The translations under genes were made by a program, and so were the position numbers. The notes beneath the pieces are model-generated. The model did no database searches. It was not told the origin of the DNA and was given only the letters and a program-made list of their open reading frames with translations. Positions 1-8,326 of a stretch of 64,000 nt of DNA are shown one piece after another. Source of the DNA: Labrys okinawensis (GTDB lineage: Bacteria; Pseudomonadota; Alphaproteobacteria; Rhizobiales; Labraceae); NCBI RefSeq assembly GCF_002982075.1, contig NZ_PUEJ01000006.1:124001-188000 (forward strand), in the 5' to 3' direction. Within the stretch, counting starts at the first letter, position 1. Every line of letters begins with the position of its first letter.

Positions 1-93
1 GCCCTGTTCGCCGGCGTCGTCGCCATCTGCATCATCGTCGTCATCCGTTTCAGTCCGGAACGGCGCGGGCAGGTGATGACCGTGCTGGAATAG
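1..93 (+). CDS. C-terminal end of a membrane protein (partial)
   Basis: Only the last 30 codons lie in the window, in frame 1, ending with TAG at 91-93. They encode one strongly hydrophobic segment (roughly residues 1-16 of the fragment) and a short charged tail (RFSPERRGQ) that would sit in the cytoplasm. A last helix followed by a basic tail suits an MFS-type transporter, but the fragment is too short to name a family. A palindromic repeat follows 18 bp after the stop. Confidence 0.45.
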   Translation, partial: ALFAGVVAICIIVVIRFSPERRGQVMTVLE

Positions 94-110
94 GGCGTTT
101 CTTACCGTTT

Positions 111-201
111 CTCCTGGGACCGCCGGCATCCTGCCGGCTTCTTCCTCTCCCGCAAGCACAGCGGTTCCGAGAGCCGGTAGGGGCGCCGGCTCTCCCAGGA
201 G
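111..201. repeat. Dispersed inverted-repeat element, copy 1
   Basis: The element is bounded by CTCCTGGGA at 111 and TCCCAGGAG ending at 201. Inside it are two hairpins: GCCGGCA-TCC-TGCCGGC near 122-138 and GAGCCGG/CCGGCTC at 171-192. A second copy with the same ends and the same first hairpin lies at 20249-20331. It sits between the end of a membrane protein gene and def. The left half is better conserved than the right. Confidence 0.7.
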
Positions 202-257
202 CATCTTGCCGCCGCTTTCGCATTGACGCCCCGCGCGTGGCATCTTATCTGCCTGAC

Positions 258-827
258 ATGGCCATCAAACCGATCATCATCCTGCCCGATTCAAAGCTCC
301 GCCTCGTCTCCGCGCCGATCGAGCGCGTCGATGCGGAGCTGCTCCAGCTCGCCGACGACATGCTGGAAACCATGTATGACGCCCCGGGCATCGGCCTGGC
401 GGCGATCCAGATCGCCGTGCCGCGCCGCCTCGTGGTCATCGACCTCGCCAAGGAGGACGAGCCGCCGGAACCGCATGTCTTCATCAATCCGGAGATCGTG
501 TGGTCGTCGGACGAGCGCAGCGTCTATGAGGAAGGCTGCCTGTCCATTCCCGACTACTATGCCGAGGTCGAACGTCCGGCCAAGGTGCGCGTCGCCTATA
601 TCGACCGCGAGGGCAGAAAGGCCGAGCTCGAGGCCGATGGGCTGATGGCGACCTGCCTGCAACACGAGATCGACCATCTCAACGGCGAATTGTTCATCGA
701 CCACATTTCCAAGCTCAAGCGCGACATGGTGATCCGCAAATTCACCAAGGCGGCCAAGACCGGAGAACTGCCGCAGTTCAAGCGGGAGAAACGCGAGCGC
801 GAAGCCCCCCGGCCAGCGGAAAGCTGA
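258..827 (+). CDS. def: Peptide deformylase
   Basis: Removes the formyl group from the N-terminal formyl-methionine of nascent proteins at the ribosome exit. All three family motifs are present: GIGLAAIQ at residues 44-51, EGCLS at 92-96 (metal-ligand Cys) and HEIDH at 136-140 (two His metal ligands and the catalytic Glu). At 189 residues the length is a little above the usual 165-180 because of a charged C-terminal tail. An in-frame GTG at 237 would add seven residues, but the ATG at 258 gives the family's standard N-terminus ([11 protein letters not shown]). fmt starts 4 bp after the stop, so the two are co-transcribed, as is usual for these partners. Confidence 0.96.
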   Translation: MAIKPIIILPDSKLRLVSAPIERVDAELLQLADDMLETMYDAPGIGLAAIQIAVPRRLVVIDLAKEDEPPEPHVFINPEIVWSSDERSVYEEGCLSIPDYYAEVERPAKVRVAYIDREGRKAELEADGLMATCLQHEIDHLNGELFIDHISKLKRDMVIRKFTKAAKTGELPQFKREKREREAPRPAES

Positions 828-831
828 GGGC

Positions 832-1758
832 ATGCGGGTCGTCTTCATGGGCACGCCGGAGTTCGCCCGGCCGGTGCTGGCCGAGATCCTCAGCCAGGGC
901 CACGAGGTCGTCGCCGCCTACACCCGCCCGCCGGCGCCTGCCGGCCGCGGCATGGCCCTGGTGCCCTCGCCCATACACAAGCTTGCCGAAAGCTTCGGCA
1001 TTCCCGTCTTCACGCCCAAGAGCTTCCGCGACGAGGAAACCATCGCCACCTTCGCCGGCCTCGGCGCCGATGTCGCGGTGGTGGTCGCCTATGGCCTGAT
1101 CCTGCCCAAGGCCGTCCTGGAGGCGCCGGCGGAAGGCTGCCTCAACCTGCATGCCTCGCTGCTGCCGCGCTGGCGTGGCGCCGCCCCGATCCAGCGCGCC
1201 ATCATGGCCGGCGACAGCAAGACGGGCGTGATGGTGATGCGCATGGAGGAAGGCCTCGATACCGGCCCGGTCGCGCTTGCCGACACCGTCGAGATCGAGC
1301 CGGACATGACGGCCGGCGAATTGCATGACCGCCTGTCCCTCCTCGGCGCCGACCTGATGGCGCGGGCGCTCGGCGCCCTCTCGCGCGGCACGCTCACTTT
1401 CACGGCCCAGAGCGAAGAGGGCGTGACCTATGCCCGCAAGATCGACAAGGCCGAAGCCCGTATCGACTGGTCGCGCCCGGCCGAAGAGGTCCACAACCAG
1501 ATCCGCGGCCTTTCTCCCTTCCCCGGCGCCTGGTTCGAGGCCGATTGGGGCCAAGGCCCGCAGCGGGTGAAGGCGTTGCACGCCCAGCGCGCCGACGGCT
1601 ATGGCGTGCCCGGGATGCTGCTCGACGATGAATTGACGGTCGCCTGCGGCAGTGGCGCCATCCGCCTCGTGCAGGTGCAGCGCGCCGGCAAGACCCCGAT
1701 GGGCGCCGCCGAATTCCTCAAGGGCGCACCGCTGGTACACGGTGCCCGACTGGATTGA
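832..1758 (+). CDS. fmt: Methionyl-tRNA formyltransferase
   Basis: Transfers a formyl group from 10-formyltetrahydrofolate to initiator Met-tRNA, supplying the substrate that Def later deformylates. The 308-residue length is typical. The N-terminal Rossmann-like domain holds the catalytic trio expected for the family: Asn105 and His107 in [13 protein letters not shown] and Asp143 in EEGLDTGP. The C-terminal OB-like domain follows from about residue 205 ([20 protein letters not shown]). It starts 4 bp after def and is followed, after a 92-bp gap, by truA. Confidence 0.96.
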   Translation: MRVVFMGTPEFARPVLAEILSQGHEVVAAYTRPPAPAGRGMALVPSPIHKLAESFGIPVFTPKSFRDEETIATFAGLGADVAVVVAYGLILPKAVLEAPAEGCLNLHASLLPRWRGAAPIQRAIMAGDSKTGVMVMRMEEGLDTGPVALADTVEIEPDMTAGELHDRLSLLGADLMARALGALSRGTLTFTAQSEEGVTYARKIDKAEARIDWSRPAEEVHNQIRGLSPFPGAWFEADWGQGPQRVKALHAQRADGYGVPGMLLDDELTVACGSGAIRLVQVQRAGKTPMGAAEFLKGAPLVHGARLD

Positions 1759-1850
1759 GATCCGGCGCCAAGCCAGCCGTTCTGTGGCGGTGTGCGTGAC
1801 TCTCGCGCCCTGATGGCGTAGAGGCCTGACTTCAGCAACGAAATATCCGA

Positions 1851-2594
1851 ATGCCGCGTTACAAGCTCCTGATCGAATATGACGGCACGCCCTATGTCGG
1901 CTGGCAGGCCCAGGCCAATGGCCGCTCGGCGCAGCAGGCGATCGAAGAGGCGATCCTGGCCTTCACCGGCCAGACCCTGCGCATCCAGGGCGCCGGGCGC
2001 ACCGATGCCGGGGTGCATGCCACCGGGCAGGTTGCCTCGGTGATGTTGGCCAAGGATTGGAGCACGGACAGGGTGCGCGACGCTCTCAACGCCCATCTCA
2101 CCCTGCAGGACGACTATGTGACCATCCTCGGCGTCGAGAAGATGCCCGACAATTTCGACGCCCGCTTTTCCGCCAAGGGCCGGCGCTATCTCTACCGCCT
2201 GATCGACCGCCGCCCGCCCTTGACGCTTGAACGTCATCGCGCCTGGCACATCCGCAAATCCCTCGATGCCGACGCGATGCATGAGGCCGCGCAGGGCCTC
2301 GTCGGCCATCACGACTTCACCACCTTCCGCTCGGCCGACTGCCAGGCCCAGAGCCCGATGAAGACGCTCGACCGCCTCGACGTGGCCAGGGTGGGCGACG
2401 AGATCCACGTCATCGCCACCGCCCGCTCCTTCCTGCACAACCAGGTCCGCTCCATGGTGGGGTCACTGCGCCGGGTCGGCGCCGGCGATTGGAGCAAGGC
2501 GGATCTGGTGGGGGTGCTGGAGGCCCGCGACCGCACCCGCTGCGCCGCGCTGGCGCCGCCCCACGGGCTCTATCTCACCGGCGTCGACTACTGA
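1851..2594 (+). CDS. truA: tRNA pseudouridine(38-40) synthase
   Basis: Converts uridines 38-40 in the tRNA anticodon arm to pseudouridine. The signature [11 protein letters not shown] is at residues 48-58, with catalytic Asp52. Further family blocks, [16 protein letters not shown] and [11 protein letters not shown], are intact. The 247-residue length is normal. It forms the usual alphaproteobacterial def-fmt-truA group, on the same strand as its neighbours. Confidence 0.95.
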   Translation: MPRYKLLIEYDGTPYVGWQAQANGRSAQQAIEEAILAFTGQTLRIQGAGRTDAGVHATGQVASVMLAKDWSTDRVRDALNAHLTLQDDYVTILGVEKMPDNFDARFSAKGRRYLYRLIDRRPPLTLERHRAWHIRKSLDADAMHEAAQGLVGHHDFTTFRSADCQAQSPMKTLDRLDVARVGDEIHVIATARSFLHNQVRSMVGSLRRVGAGDWSKADLVGVLEARDRTRCAALAPPHGLYLTGVDY

Positions 2595-2610
2595 CTGCCT
2601 TCCTCGCCGG

Positions 2611-2641
2611 CATCGGACCTGATTCAGAATCAGATCCGATG
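2611..2641. repeat. Interrupted palindrome downstream of truA
   Basis: CATCGGA-C-CTGATTC-A-GAATCAG-A-TCCGATG forms a 15-bp-arm inverted repeat with one mismatch. There is no T-run, so it is not a classical terminator. It lies between truA and the NIPSNAP gene and could be an operator or a short dispersed palindrome. Confidence 0.45.
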
Positions 2642-2694
2642 TTGTAGGAAACGGACGCTACCTTCCGGCATGACGCCAAACTGCGAGGCCGTCC

Positions 2695-3000
2695 ATGATC
2701 ACCTGCTACCTGAAATACGTCGTCGATCCCTGGAAGCTCGACGCCTTCGAAGCCTATGCGAAGGCCTGGATTCCCGTGGTCAACCGCATGGGCGGCAGCC
2801 ATCACGGCTATTTCCTGCCGCATGAAGGCGCCAGCAACATCGCCTATGCGCTGTTCAGCTTCCCCAGCCTGGCCGCCTATGAGGACTACCGCAAGCGCCT
2901 GGCCGTGGATCCGGAATGCCAGGCCATCCTAGCCGAGGAAAAGCAGGCCCGCAGCATCGTGAGCTATGAGCGCAGCTTCATGCGCCCGGTGTTCGGTTGA
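2695..3000 (+). CDS. NIPSNAP family protein
   Basis: A 101-residue protein with the NIPSNAP-type dimeric alpha/beta-barrel signature: an opening ITCYLKYVVDPWKLDAFE, a central GG.HHGYFLPHEG stretch and LAAYEDYRKRLAVDPECQA. Proteins of this type are small soluble dimers of uncertain biochemical role. Some are linked to NADH metabolism or act as small monooxygenase-like folds. No catalytic residues are evident. It may stand alone, or be co-transcribed with the acetyltransferase 29 bp downstream. Confidence 0.85.
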   Translation: MITCYLKYVVDPWKLDAFEAYAKAWIPVVNRMGGSHHGYFLPHEGASNIAYALFSFPSLAAYEDYRKRLAVDPECQAILAEEKQARSIVSYERSFMRPVFG

Positions 3001-3029
3001 GTCAGGTTTCTCGACGATAGGAGGTCCCG

Positions 3030-3620
3030 GTGGATCTGGAGGCCCAGCGCGCCCTGATGCTCGGCGGCGCCGTGTACAACGATCTTACCCCAGAGCTGAT
3101 CGCGGCCCGCGCCAGGGCGGTCGAACTCACCAGCGCCTATCACCGCAGCATTGGCGAGCCGGCGGAGGCGCGCGAGGCTATTCTGCGGAGTCTTTTGAAA
3201 TCGGTCGGCCCCGGCGCGCTGTTCGAACCGAGCTTTCGCTGCGAATTCGGCTTCAACATCCGTATCGGGCGTTCCTTCTACGCGAATTTCGACTGCGTGA
3301 TTCTCGATGGTGCCAGTGTCGAGATCGGGGACCACGTCCTGCTCGGGCCGCGGGTAGGCATCTACACCGCCAACCATGCCATCGACCCCGATGAGCGCGT
3401 CGCCGGCGCCTGCCAGGCCAAGCCCGTTCGGATCGGCAACCGGGTCTGGGTCGGCGCCGGCGTGCATATCAATCCGGGCGTGACCATCGGCGACAATGCC
3501 ATCGTCGGATCCGGCAGCGTGGTGACGCGCGACATACCGCCGAACGTGATTGCCGCCGGCGTTCCCGCCCGGATCATCCGGACCATCACCGCAGCCGATC
3601 GCACGGGCTTCAAGCCGTAA
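3030..3620 (+). CDS. Sugar O-acetyltransferase (maltose/NodL/LacA-type hexapeptide)
   Basis: A 196-residue left-handed parallel beta-helix acetyltransferase that uses acetyl-CoA. An N-terminal helical Mac domain (residues 1-55) precedes hexapeptide repeats. The family core GVYTANHAID-like stretch (GIYTANHAID, catalytic His in NHA) is present, followed by PVRIGNRVWVGAGVHINPG and GDNAIVGSGSVVTRDIP. The start is GTG at 3030, preceded by a perfect AGGAGGT at 3019-3025. The acceptor sugar cannot be read from the sequence. Confidence 0.88.
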   Translation: MDLEAQRALMLGGAVYNDLTPELIAARARAVELTSAYHRSIGEPAEAREAILRSLLKSVGPGALFEPSFRCEFGFNIRIGRSFYANFDCVILDGASVEIGDHVLLGPRVGIYTANHAIDPDERVAGACQAKPVRIGNRVWVGAGVHINPGVTIGDNAIVGSGSVVTRDIPPNVIAAGVPARIIRTITAADRTGFKP

Positions 3621-3939
3621 GGCAACGCAGGCAGGTGACGGCCGCTTGCCCGACCTGCTGCGCGCCGGCGATGAGCCCCTGTCGCCGCTGCCGTTTCACA
3701 TAGCCCTGCCCTCCAGGCGAGGCCGACACTCCTTTGTATTAGGCAGCAGTTCCCTCCGGTTGATGGGCGGTATAAACACGACACCTCCTTAGGGTCAAAA
3801 GACGTATATACCCTACGTCATCGCATACGAACTGTGCAGTTATACTTTGCATCTGCCCATGATATCGTAGCGTAAGATAATTTCAGAAGCCCGATTATCG
3901 GCCTTTGAGAGCACTTCTTGGGCTTCAGGACCTTCACCG
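3621..3939. other. Intergenic region, 319 bp
   Basis: No known feature is recognised here. The segment from about 3780 to 3935 is clearly AT-richer than the genes and probably holds the promoter of the Gly/Ser-rich protein gene. On the minus strand a perfect ribosome-binding site (AAGGAGGT, 3783-3790) precedes a GTG at 3779 that opens a 27-codon frame ending at 3696. Nothing else supports translation of that frame. Confidence 0.4.
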
Positions 3940-4689
3940 ATGTCAGCAAAGACGATACTCAAGACCTGCACGGCGGCAAGCGCCTTTGTAATTCCTGTTT
4001 TGTTGATGACTCTATCCACCGTTGATGCTCGCCCTTTGGATCAACGCAAGTGTTCGCGCCTATTCGTCGCAGAACCTCTCAAGAAAAAGAACACGCCGCC
4101 ATGCCGCTATACCGGACTTGTTCCGTATAGCGCTGCTTTCTCCGAAGCCGACGGGCTGCTGAACCAGGCGCCGGGATCTTCACCGACGGGAGGCACCGGT
4201 GGCGGAGGCAAGACAGGCGGCAAGGGCGGCGGCTCCACCGGAGGTGGTAGCGGCTCTTCCGGCGGTGGATCGACCGGTGGCAGCGGTTCCACCGGTGGTG
4301 GCGGATCGACCGGTGGCGGTTCCACGGGCGGCGGTGGCGGTTCGACCGGGGGTGGCGGTTCCACAGGCGGTGGTGGCTCCACAGGTGATGGCGGATCGAC
4401 CGGCGGTGGCGGCTCCACTGGTGGTGGCGGATCGACCGGCGGCGGTGGTGGCTCGACTGGCGGCGGTGGCTCTACCGGGGGCGGTGGTGGCTCGACTGGC
4501 GGCGGCGGATCGGGCGCCGGTGGTCCCGGGAACGGGAATGGCAACAGCCCGAATTCGGGCAATGGCGGCGGCAACACCAGCGGCTCCGGCCCGGGTACCG
4601 GCAATAACGGTACAAACAATGGCAATGGCGGCTCCACCCATGGCGGAGGCAATGGCGGCAGCCGCGGCGGCGGCAAGGCCGGCCACTGA
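3940..4689 (+). CDS. Exported Gly/Ser/Thr-repeat protein
   Basis: No family is recognised. The 249 residues divide into an N-terminal signal peptide (about 1-31, with hydrophobic core FVIPVLLMTL and a VDA-R type cleavage site), a short segment of about 55 residues with two cysteines (KCSRL, PPCRY), and a roughly 160-residue low-complexity tail made of GGGGSTGG-type repeats that turns Asn-rich near the end (GNGNSPNSGNGG). The tail would be flexible and extracytoplasmic, like a spacer. The repeats are encoded by near-identical GGCGGTGGC/TCGACC units, so copy number should be prone to slippage. A rho-independent terminator follows. Confidence 0.7.
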   Translation: MSAKTILKTCTAASAFVIPVLLMTLSTVDARPLDQRKCSRLFVAEPLKKKNTPPCRYTGLVPYSAAFSEADGLLNQAPGSSPTGGTGGGGKTGGKGGGSTGGGSGSSGGGSTGGSGSTGGGGSTGGGSTGGGGGSTGGGGSTGGGGSTGDGGSTGGGGSTGGGGSTGGGGGSTGGGGSTGGGGGSTGGGGSGAGGPGNGNGNSPNSGNGGGNTSGSGPGTGNNGTNNGNGGSTHGGGNGGSRGGGKAGH

Positions 4690-4729
4690 AAACGAGGACG
4701 TACAGCGTCGTTAGTAATGCGTAACCATA

Positions 4730-4760
4730 GCGGGCGGATGCCGGGATCCGCCCGCTTTTT
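4730..4760 (+). terminator. Rho-independent terminator
   Basis: A 9-bp perfect stem, GCGGGCGGA (4730-4738) with TCCGCCCGC (4747-4755), has an 8-nt loop and is followed by five T (4756-4760). It lies 40 bp after the stop of the Gly/Ser-rich gene, between it and the convergent murJ. Confidence 0.9.
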
Positions 4761-4843
4761 CTCGTCCGGATATTCTGCCCGGTTGTTCCTGCCGGAGCCC
4801 GCAGATCCCGGGAGCAGAGCGAAACCCCGCGCTACTTTGCTTC

Positions 4844-6412
4844 TTACTTGCCTGCAGCCGTTTCTCCGGTGAGGAGACGGCGCAGCCCTGTCCCGCGATC
4901 GATGCCGCCGAGCAGCCAGCAGGCGCTGAGATAGACGATCAGGCCGCCGCCGCAGAGAAGGGCAAGCGTTGCGACGCGCGACGCCAGGGATTGCCCCGCG
5001 ATCAGCCAACCCGTCATAGCCTCCGCGGCTCCATAAACAACCGCCAGCATCAGGATGGCGGCGGCAGCGATCCGCGGCAGGCGACGGGCGGCGGCTGCAT
5101 CGAGCCGCAAAAGCCCGCTCCGTCGAGCCGCCAGCAGCAGCAGAACGAGGTTGATCCAGCCCGACACCGCCGCGGCGACGGCGATCCCCGTCTGCCGCCA
5201 GACCGGAAAAAGCGCGAGCGACAGGATCACATCGGCGGCGGCGCCGACCAGCGCGATCAGGAAAGGCAGCCGCATGCGGGCCCGCGCAAAGAACAGCGGC
5301 TGCAGCACCTTGGCGCCGGCAAAGGCCGGCAGGCCGGCCGCAAAGCCCGCCAGGGCCAGGGCCGTGGCGGTGCTGTCATCAGCCGTGAAGGCGCCACGCT
5401 CGAACAGCACGGAAACGATCGGGCCCGCCAGCACGATCAGGGCCAGGGCGGCCGGCAGGCTGAGAAAGGCCGCGAATTCCACCGCGCGGCTCAGGATGCC
5501 GCTCTCGGCCTGGGGATCGCCCCGGCTGCTGGCGCGGGCAAGGTCCGGCAAGAGTGCATTGCCGAGCGCCACCGCGATGATGCCCAGCGGCAACTGGTAG
5601 AGGCGATCGGCATAATAGAGCCAGGTAACGGCGCCGGGATCGGCCGAGGCGATGATCAAGCCGATGAAGGCATTGACCTGCGTCGCCCCTGCCGTCAGCA
5701 CGCCGGGCAAAGCGAGCAGGAAAAAGCGCCGGACCGCGGGCGTCCACACCGGCCGCACCAGGCGCAGCCTGAGGCCGGCGCGATGCAGGGCGAGGAAGAC
5801 CAGCGCCCCTTGGGCGAGGCCGCCGACGAAGATCGACCAGGCCAGGAGGCGTGCCAAGGCCTCCTGGTCTCCTTGTCCCAGCAGCGGCGCACCGAGCAGG
5901 GCTGCGATGGTGACGACATTGACGAGAGCCGGCGCATAGGCAGCCGCCGTGAAGCGGCCATGCACATTGAGCACGGCCGAAGCCACCACCATCACGGCCG
6001 TTGCCAGACAATAGCTGAAGGTGATGCGCGAAAGGCCGACCGCGAGGTCGACGCGGCCGCCTCCCGCACCGAAGCCGGGGGCGATCAGCCCGATCAGCAG
6101 CGGCATGGCGAACAGTGCCACGGCCGAAGCCAGGAAGAACACCAGGGCGACCTGCGTGAAGACCTGGTCGGAAAAGGCTTCGCCCTCGCCATGCCGTTCG
6201 GCCTCGGCATGCAATGGCACGAAAGCCGTATTCACCGCCCCTTCCGCGAACAGCCGGCGCATCAGGCTGGGCAGGCGGAAAGCCACCACGAAGGCGTCCG
6301 CCACTGGGCCGGCGCCAAGCGCGGCCGCCACCATGGTATCGCGGAGGAAGCCGAGAATACGGGAGAGGAGGGTCGCGACCCCAACCGAAGCGGCATTGCG
6401 CAGAAAGGCCAT
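4844..6412 (-). CDS. murJ: Lipid II flippase MurJ (MviN)
   Basis: An integral inner-membrane protein that flips the peptidoglycan precursor lipid II to the periplasm. The protein is 522 residues with about 14 hydrophobic segments and the MviN signature at its N-terminus (AASVGVATLLSRILGFLRD), followed by DAFVVAFRLPSLMRRLFAEGA and NTAFVPL. The ATG at 6412 is chosen over one at 6448 because it has a GGAG nine bases upstream and gives the family's usual MAFLRNA start. It is transcribed divergently from the PfkB kinase, with about 100 bp between them. Confidence 0.95.
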   Translation of the reverse strand: MAFLRNAASVGVATLLSRILGFLRDTMVAAALGAGPVADAFVVAFRLPSLMRRLFAEGAVNTAFVPLHAEAERHGEGEAFSDQVFTQVALVFFLASAVALFAMPLLIGLIAPGFGAGGGRVDLAVGLSRITFSYCLATAVMVVASAVLNVHGRFTAAAYAPALVNVVTIAALLGAPLLGQGDQEALARLLAWSIFVGGLAQGALVFLALHRAGLRLRLVRPVWTPAVRRFFLLALPGVLTAGATQVNAFIGLIIASADPGAVTWLYYADRLYQLPLGIIAVALGNALLPDLARASSRGDPQAESGILSRAVEFAAFLSLPAALALIVLAGPIVSVLFERGAFTADDSTATALALAGFAAGLPAFAGAKVLQPLFFARARMRLPFLIALVGAAADVILSLALFPVWRQTGIAVAAAVSGWINLVLLLLAARRSGLLRLDAAAARRLPRIAAAAILMLAVVYGAAEAMTGWLIAGQSLASRVATLALLCGGGLIVYLSACWLLGGIDRGTGLRRLLTGETAAGK

Positions 6413-6514
6413 CAGAACTCCGAACCGCGGCGATGGCAGCGGTTGCATCGCAACTCTTTCTTGCCGCAGCGCAGCACATCGCTATAGTCCGCGCGCGCAA
6501 AACAGAGATACTGC

Positions 6515-7531
6515 ATGCCCAAATCCCCTTCCAGCGCGAAACCTCGTTTCGACGTTCTCACCATCGGCAACGCCATTGTCGATGTCTTTGCCCAGACGGA
6601 AGACGACTTCCTGGTTCGCGAAGGCCTCGCCAAGGGCGCCATGATCCTCACCAGCGAGGAACGTGCCGACCATCTCTACGCCGCCATGGGACAGAGCGTC
6701 GAGATCTCGGGCGGATCGGCCGCCAATACGGCGGTGGGTGTCGCCTCCCTCGGGGGCAAGACCGCCTATTTCGGCAAGGTGAAGCAGGACGAGGCCGGCA
6801 AGGTCTTCACCCACGACCTGCGCGCCCAGGGCGCCCATTTCGAGACGGTGCCGCTGACGGAGGGACCTTCCACCGCCAAGAGCTTCATCTTCATCACGCC
6901 CGATGGCGAGCGCACGATGAACACCTATCTCGGCGCCTGCCATCTGCTCGGCCCCGCCGATATCGAAGAGGACGTCGTGGAGGGCGCCGCCATCACCTAT
7001 ATGGAAGGTTATCTGTGGGATCCCCAGGATGCCAAGGATGCCTTCCTGAAGGCCGCCGATATCGCCCACAGGGCCGGACGGCGCGTGGCGATCACCCTGT
7101 CCGACTCCTTCTGCGTCGATCGCTTCCGCGGTGAATTCCTCGATCTCATGCGCTCGGGCGTGGTCGATACCGTGTTCGCCAACACCCAGGAGATCAAGTC
7201 GCTCTACGAGACCTCCGATTTCGAGACGGCGCTCGCCCAGGTCGAGAAAGACTGCCGCCTCGCCATCGTGACACGCTCGGAGGAAGGCGCCCTGGCGATC
7301 GAGGGCGGCACGCGCGTCTCGGTGCCGGCCTTTCCGATCGACAAGCTGGTCGACACCACCGGCGCGGGCGATCTCTTCGCCTCCGGCTTCCTGTTCGGGC
7401 TTGCCCGCGGCCTGCCGCATCTGGCCTCGCTCAAGCTCGGCGCACTGGCCGCCGCCGAGGTCATCCAGCATGTCGGCGCACGCCCGCAGGCCAATCTGCG
7501 CGTGCTGGCCCTGGAAAACGGGCTGCTCTGA
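6515..7531 (+). CDS. PfkB-family kinase, adenosine-kinase-like
   Basis: A 338-residue ribokinase-fold enzyme. The N-terminal GNAIVDVFA, the substrate-binding SGGSAANTAVGVASLGG and the C-terminal DTTGAGD motif (residues 280-286, catalytic Asp286 and anion hole) are all intact. The pattern GNAIVD plus SGGSAANT and ERTMNTYLG resembles alphaproteobacterial adenosine kinases, so the likely reaction is ATP-dependent phosphorylation of adenosine to AMP in purine salvage. Substrate assignment rests on similarity only. Confidence 0.85.
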   Translation: MPKSPSSAKPRFDVLTIGNAIVDVFAQTEDDFLVREGLAKGAMILTSEERADHLYAAMGQSVEISGGSAANTAVGVASLGGKTAYFGKVKQDEAGKVFTHDLRAQGAHFETVPLTEGPSTAKSFIFITPDGERTMNTYLGACHLLGPADIEEDVVEGAAITYMEGYLWDPQDAKDAFLKAADIAHRAGRRVAITLSDSFCVDRFRGEFLDLMRSGVVDTVFANTQEIKSLYETSDFETALAQVEKDCRLAIVTRSEEGALAIEGGTRVSVPAFPIDKLVDTTGAGDLFASGFLFGLARGLPHLASLKLGALAAAEVIQHVGARPQANLRVLALENGLL

Positions 7532-7552
7532 CCTGATGCAACCGCGAGCACG

Positions 7553-7578
7553 GAGTGTCGATCTCCGGATCGACACTC
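7553..7578. repeat. Short palindrome (GAGTGTCGATC arms)
   Basis: A perfect 11-bp inverted repeat, GAGTGTCGATC and GATCGACACTC, around a TCCG loop, just after the PfkB stop. The core CGATCTCCGGATCG recurs at 8251-8270, and a related CGATCTTCAGATCG is at 27227-27240. It has no T-run. It may act as a bidirectional mRNA end between convergent genes. Confidence 0.6.
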
Positions 7579-7584
7579 TTGCGC

Positions 7585-8178
7585 CTATGCCGAAGAGGAC
7601 GGACCGCCGCCTTGCAGCAACCGCTCGGCGGCGATCCCCAGGCATTCCTCGAAGGCCGTGAGATCCTCGAAGAGCCTGCCCGGCGCCGCCGCGCGGGTGA
7701 CGAAGGCGCCGCCGCGCGCCGCGATGCCGCCATCGAGCATCAGATTTTCGACCATGTCGAAATCCTCGACCGCCAGGCCGTCGGCGCCGCGCGGCCGGCC
7801 TTCCGCATCATCCGCGATCCGACGGTCGTAATAGATCTGCAATCGCTCGAAATGCGACAGCGCCACATTGGAGAAAGCGAAGGCGGGGCAGCCCCGCGCG
7901 CACATGAAGCCAAGCTCGTAGACCGTGCCGGTATCGGCGGCGATGCCGCGGAAGGGCGTCAGATTGGCGATGATCGCATCGGCGCTCAGCATCAGCTTTT
8001 CGTTGATCGCGCTGATGGCGAGCCCGAAATCGCGCTTGGTCGGCTGCGCCGGGATTTCCAGGTCGCCGGGCGAAACCGGGATGAAGCCATGGCGCCGCGT
8101 AAGCTCGATCTTGGCGTCGAGCACCTCGCGGGCGTTGGGCAGGAAGACTTCGGGGCCAGCCAGATAGACGCGCATCAT
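7585..8178 (-). CDS. Nucleoside 2-deoxyribosyltransferase family protein
   Basis: A 197-residue protein with the family hallmarks: N-terminal VYLAGPEVF, central ADAIIANLTPFRG (nucleotide-binding Asp) and DTGTVYELGFMCARG, which contains the catalytic-type Glu in a YELG context. Members exchange the base of 2'-deoxynucleosides or hydrolyse deoxynucleotides, as in Rcl-type 5'-phosphate N-hydrolases. A salvage or house-cleaning role would fit the adjacent adenosine-kinase-like gene, with which it converges. The exact reaction is open. Two in-frame ATGs (8178 and 8175) are equally possible starts. Confidence 0.8.
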   Translation of the reverse strand: MMRVYLAGPEVFLPNAREVLDAKIELTRRHGFIPVSPGDLEIPAQPTKRDFGLAISAINEKLMLSADAIIANLTPFRGIAADTGTVYELGFMCARGCPAFAFSNVALSHFERLQIYYDRRIADDAEGRPRGADGLAVEDFDMVENLMLDGGIAARGGAFVTRAAAPGRLFEDLTAFEECLGIAAERLLQGGGPSSSA

Positions 8179-8250
8179 GTTCCTTCCCGTATGAGGCCGT
8201 CCCGCTCCTCAAGGACAAAGTTGACGGCCGAGGCACTCGCAAACGCGGTG

Positions 8251-8270
8251 TGCCGATCTCCGGATCGGCA
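8251..8270. repeat. Short palindrome (TGCCGATC arms)
   Basis: TGCCGATC-TCCG-GATCGGCA is a perfect 8-bp-arm hairpin. It shares the core CGATCTCCGGATCG with the palindrome at 7553-7578. It lies between two minus-strand genes. Confidence 0.55.
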
Positions 8271-8294
8271 GTTTCCTTGCCATTCGCGCACCCC

Positions 8295-8321
8295 AATACA
8301 CGGGCATCTTGCCCGTGTATT
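8295..8321. repeat. Palindrome with CACGGGCATCTTGCCCGTG core
   Basis: A perfect 12-bp inverted repeat, AATACACGGGCA and TGCCCGTGTATT, around TCT, just downstream of the hydroxyacid dehydrogenase stop. Its GCATCYTGC centre is shared with the elements at 111-201 and 20249-20331. It could serve as a 3'-end hairpin for the minus-strand gene, but there is no T-run. Confidence 0.55.
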
Positions 8322-8326
8322 CGAGA

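Noticed and set aside
4260-4515. Tandem repeats at 4260-4515 as a CRISPR array
   Set aside because: Repeats are in-frame codon units of 12-18 bp without distinct spacers and belong to the coding region of the Gly/Ser protein.
4107-5009. A proline-rich 300-residue protein on the minus strand
   Set aside because: It is the complement of the Gly-repeat tail plus part of murJ. No start signal or domain supports it.
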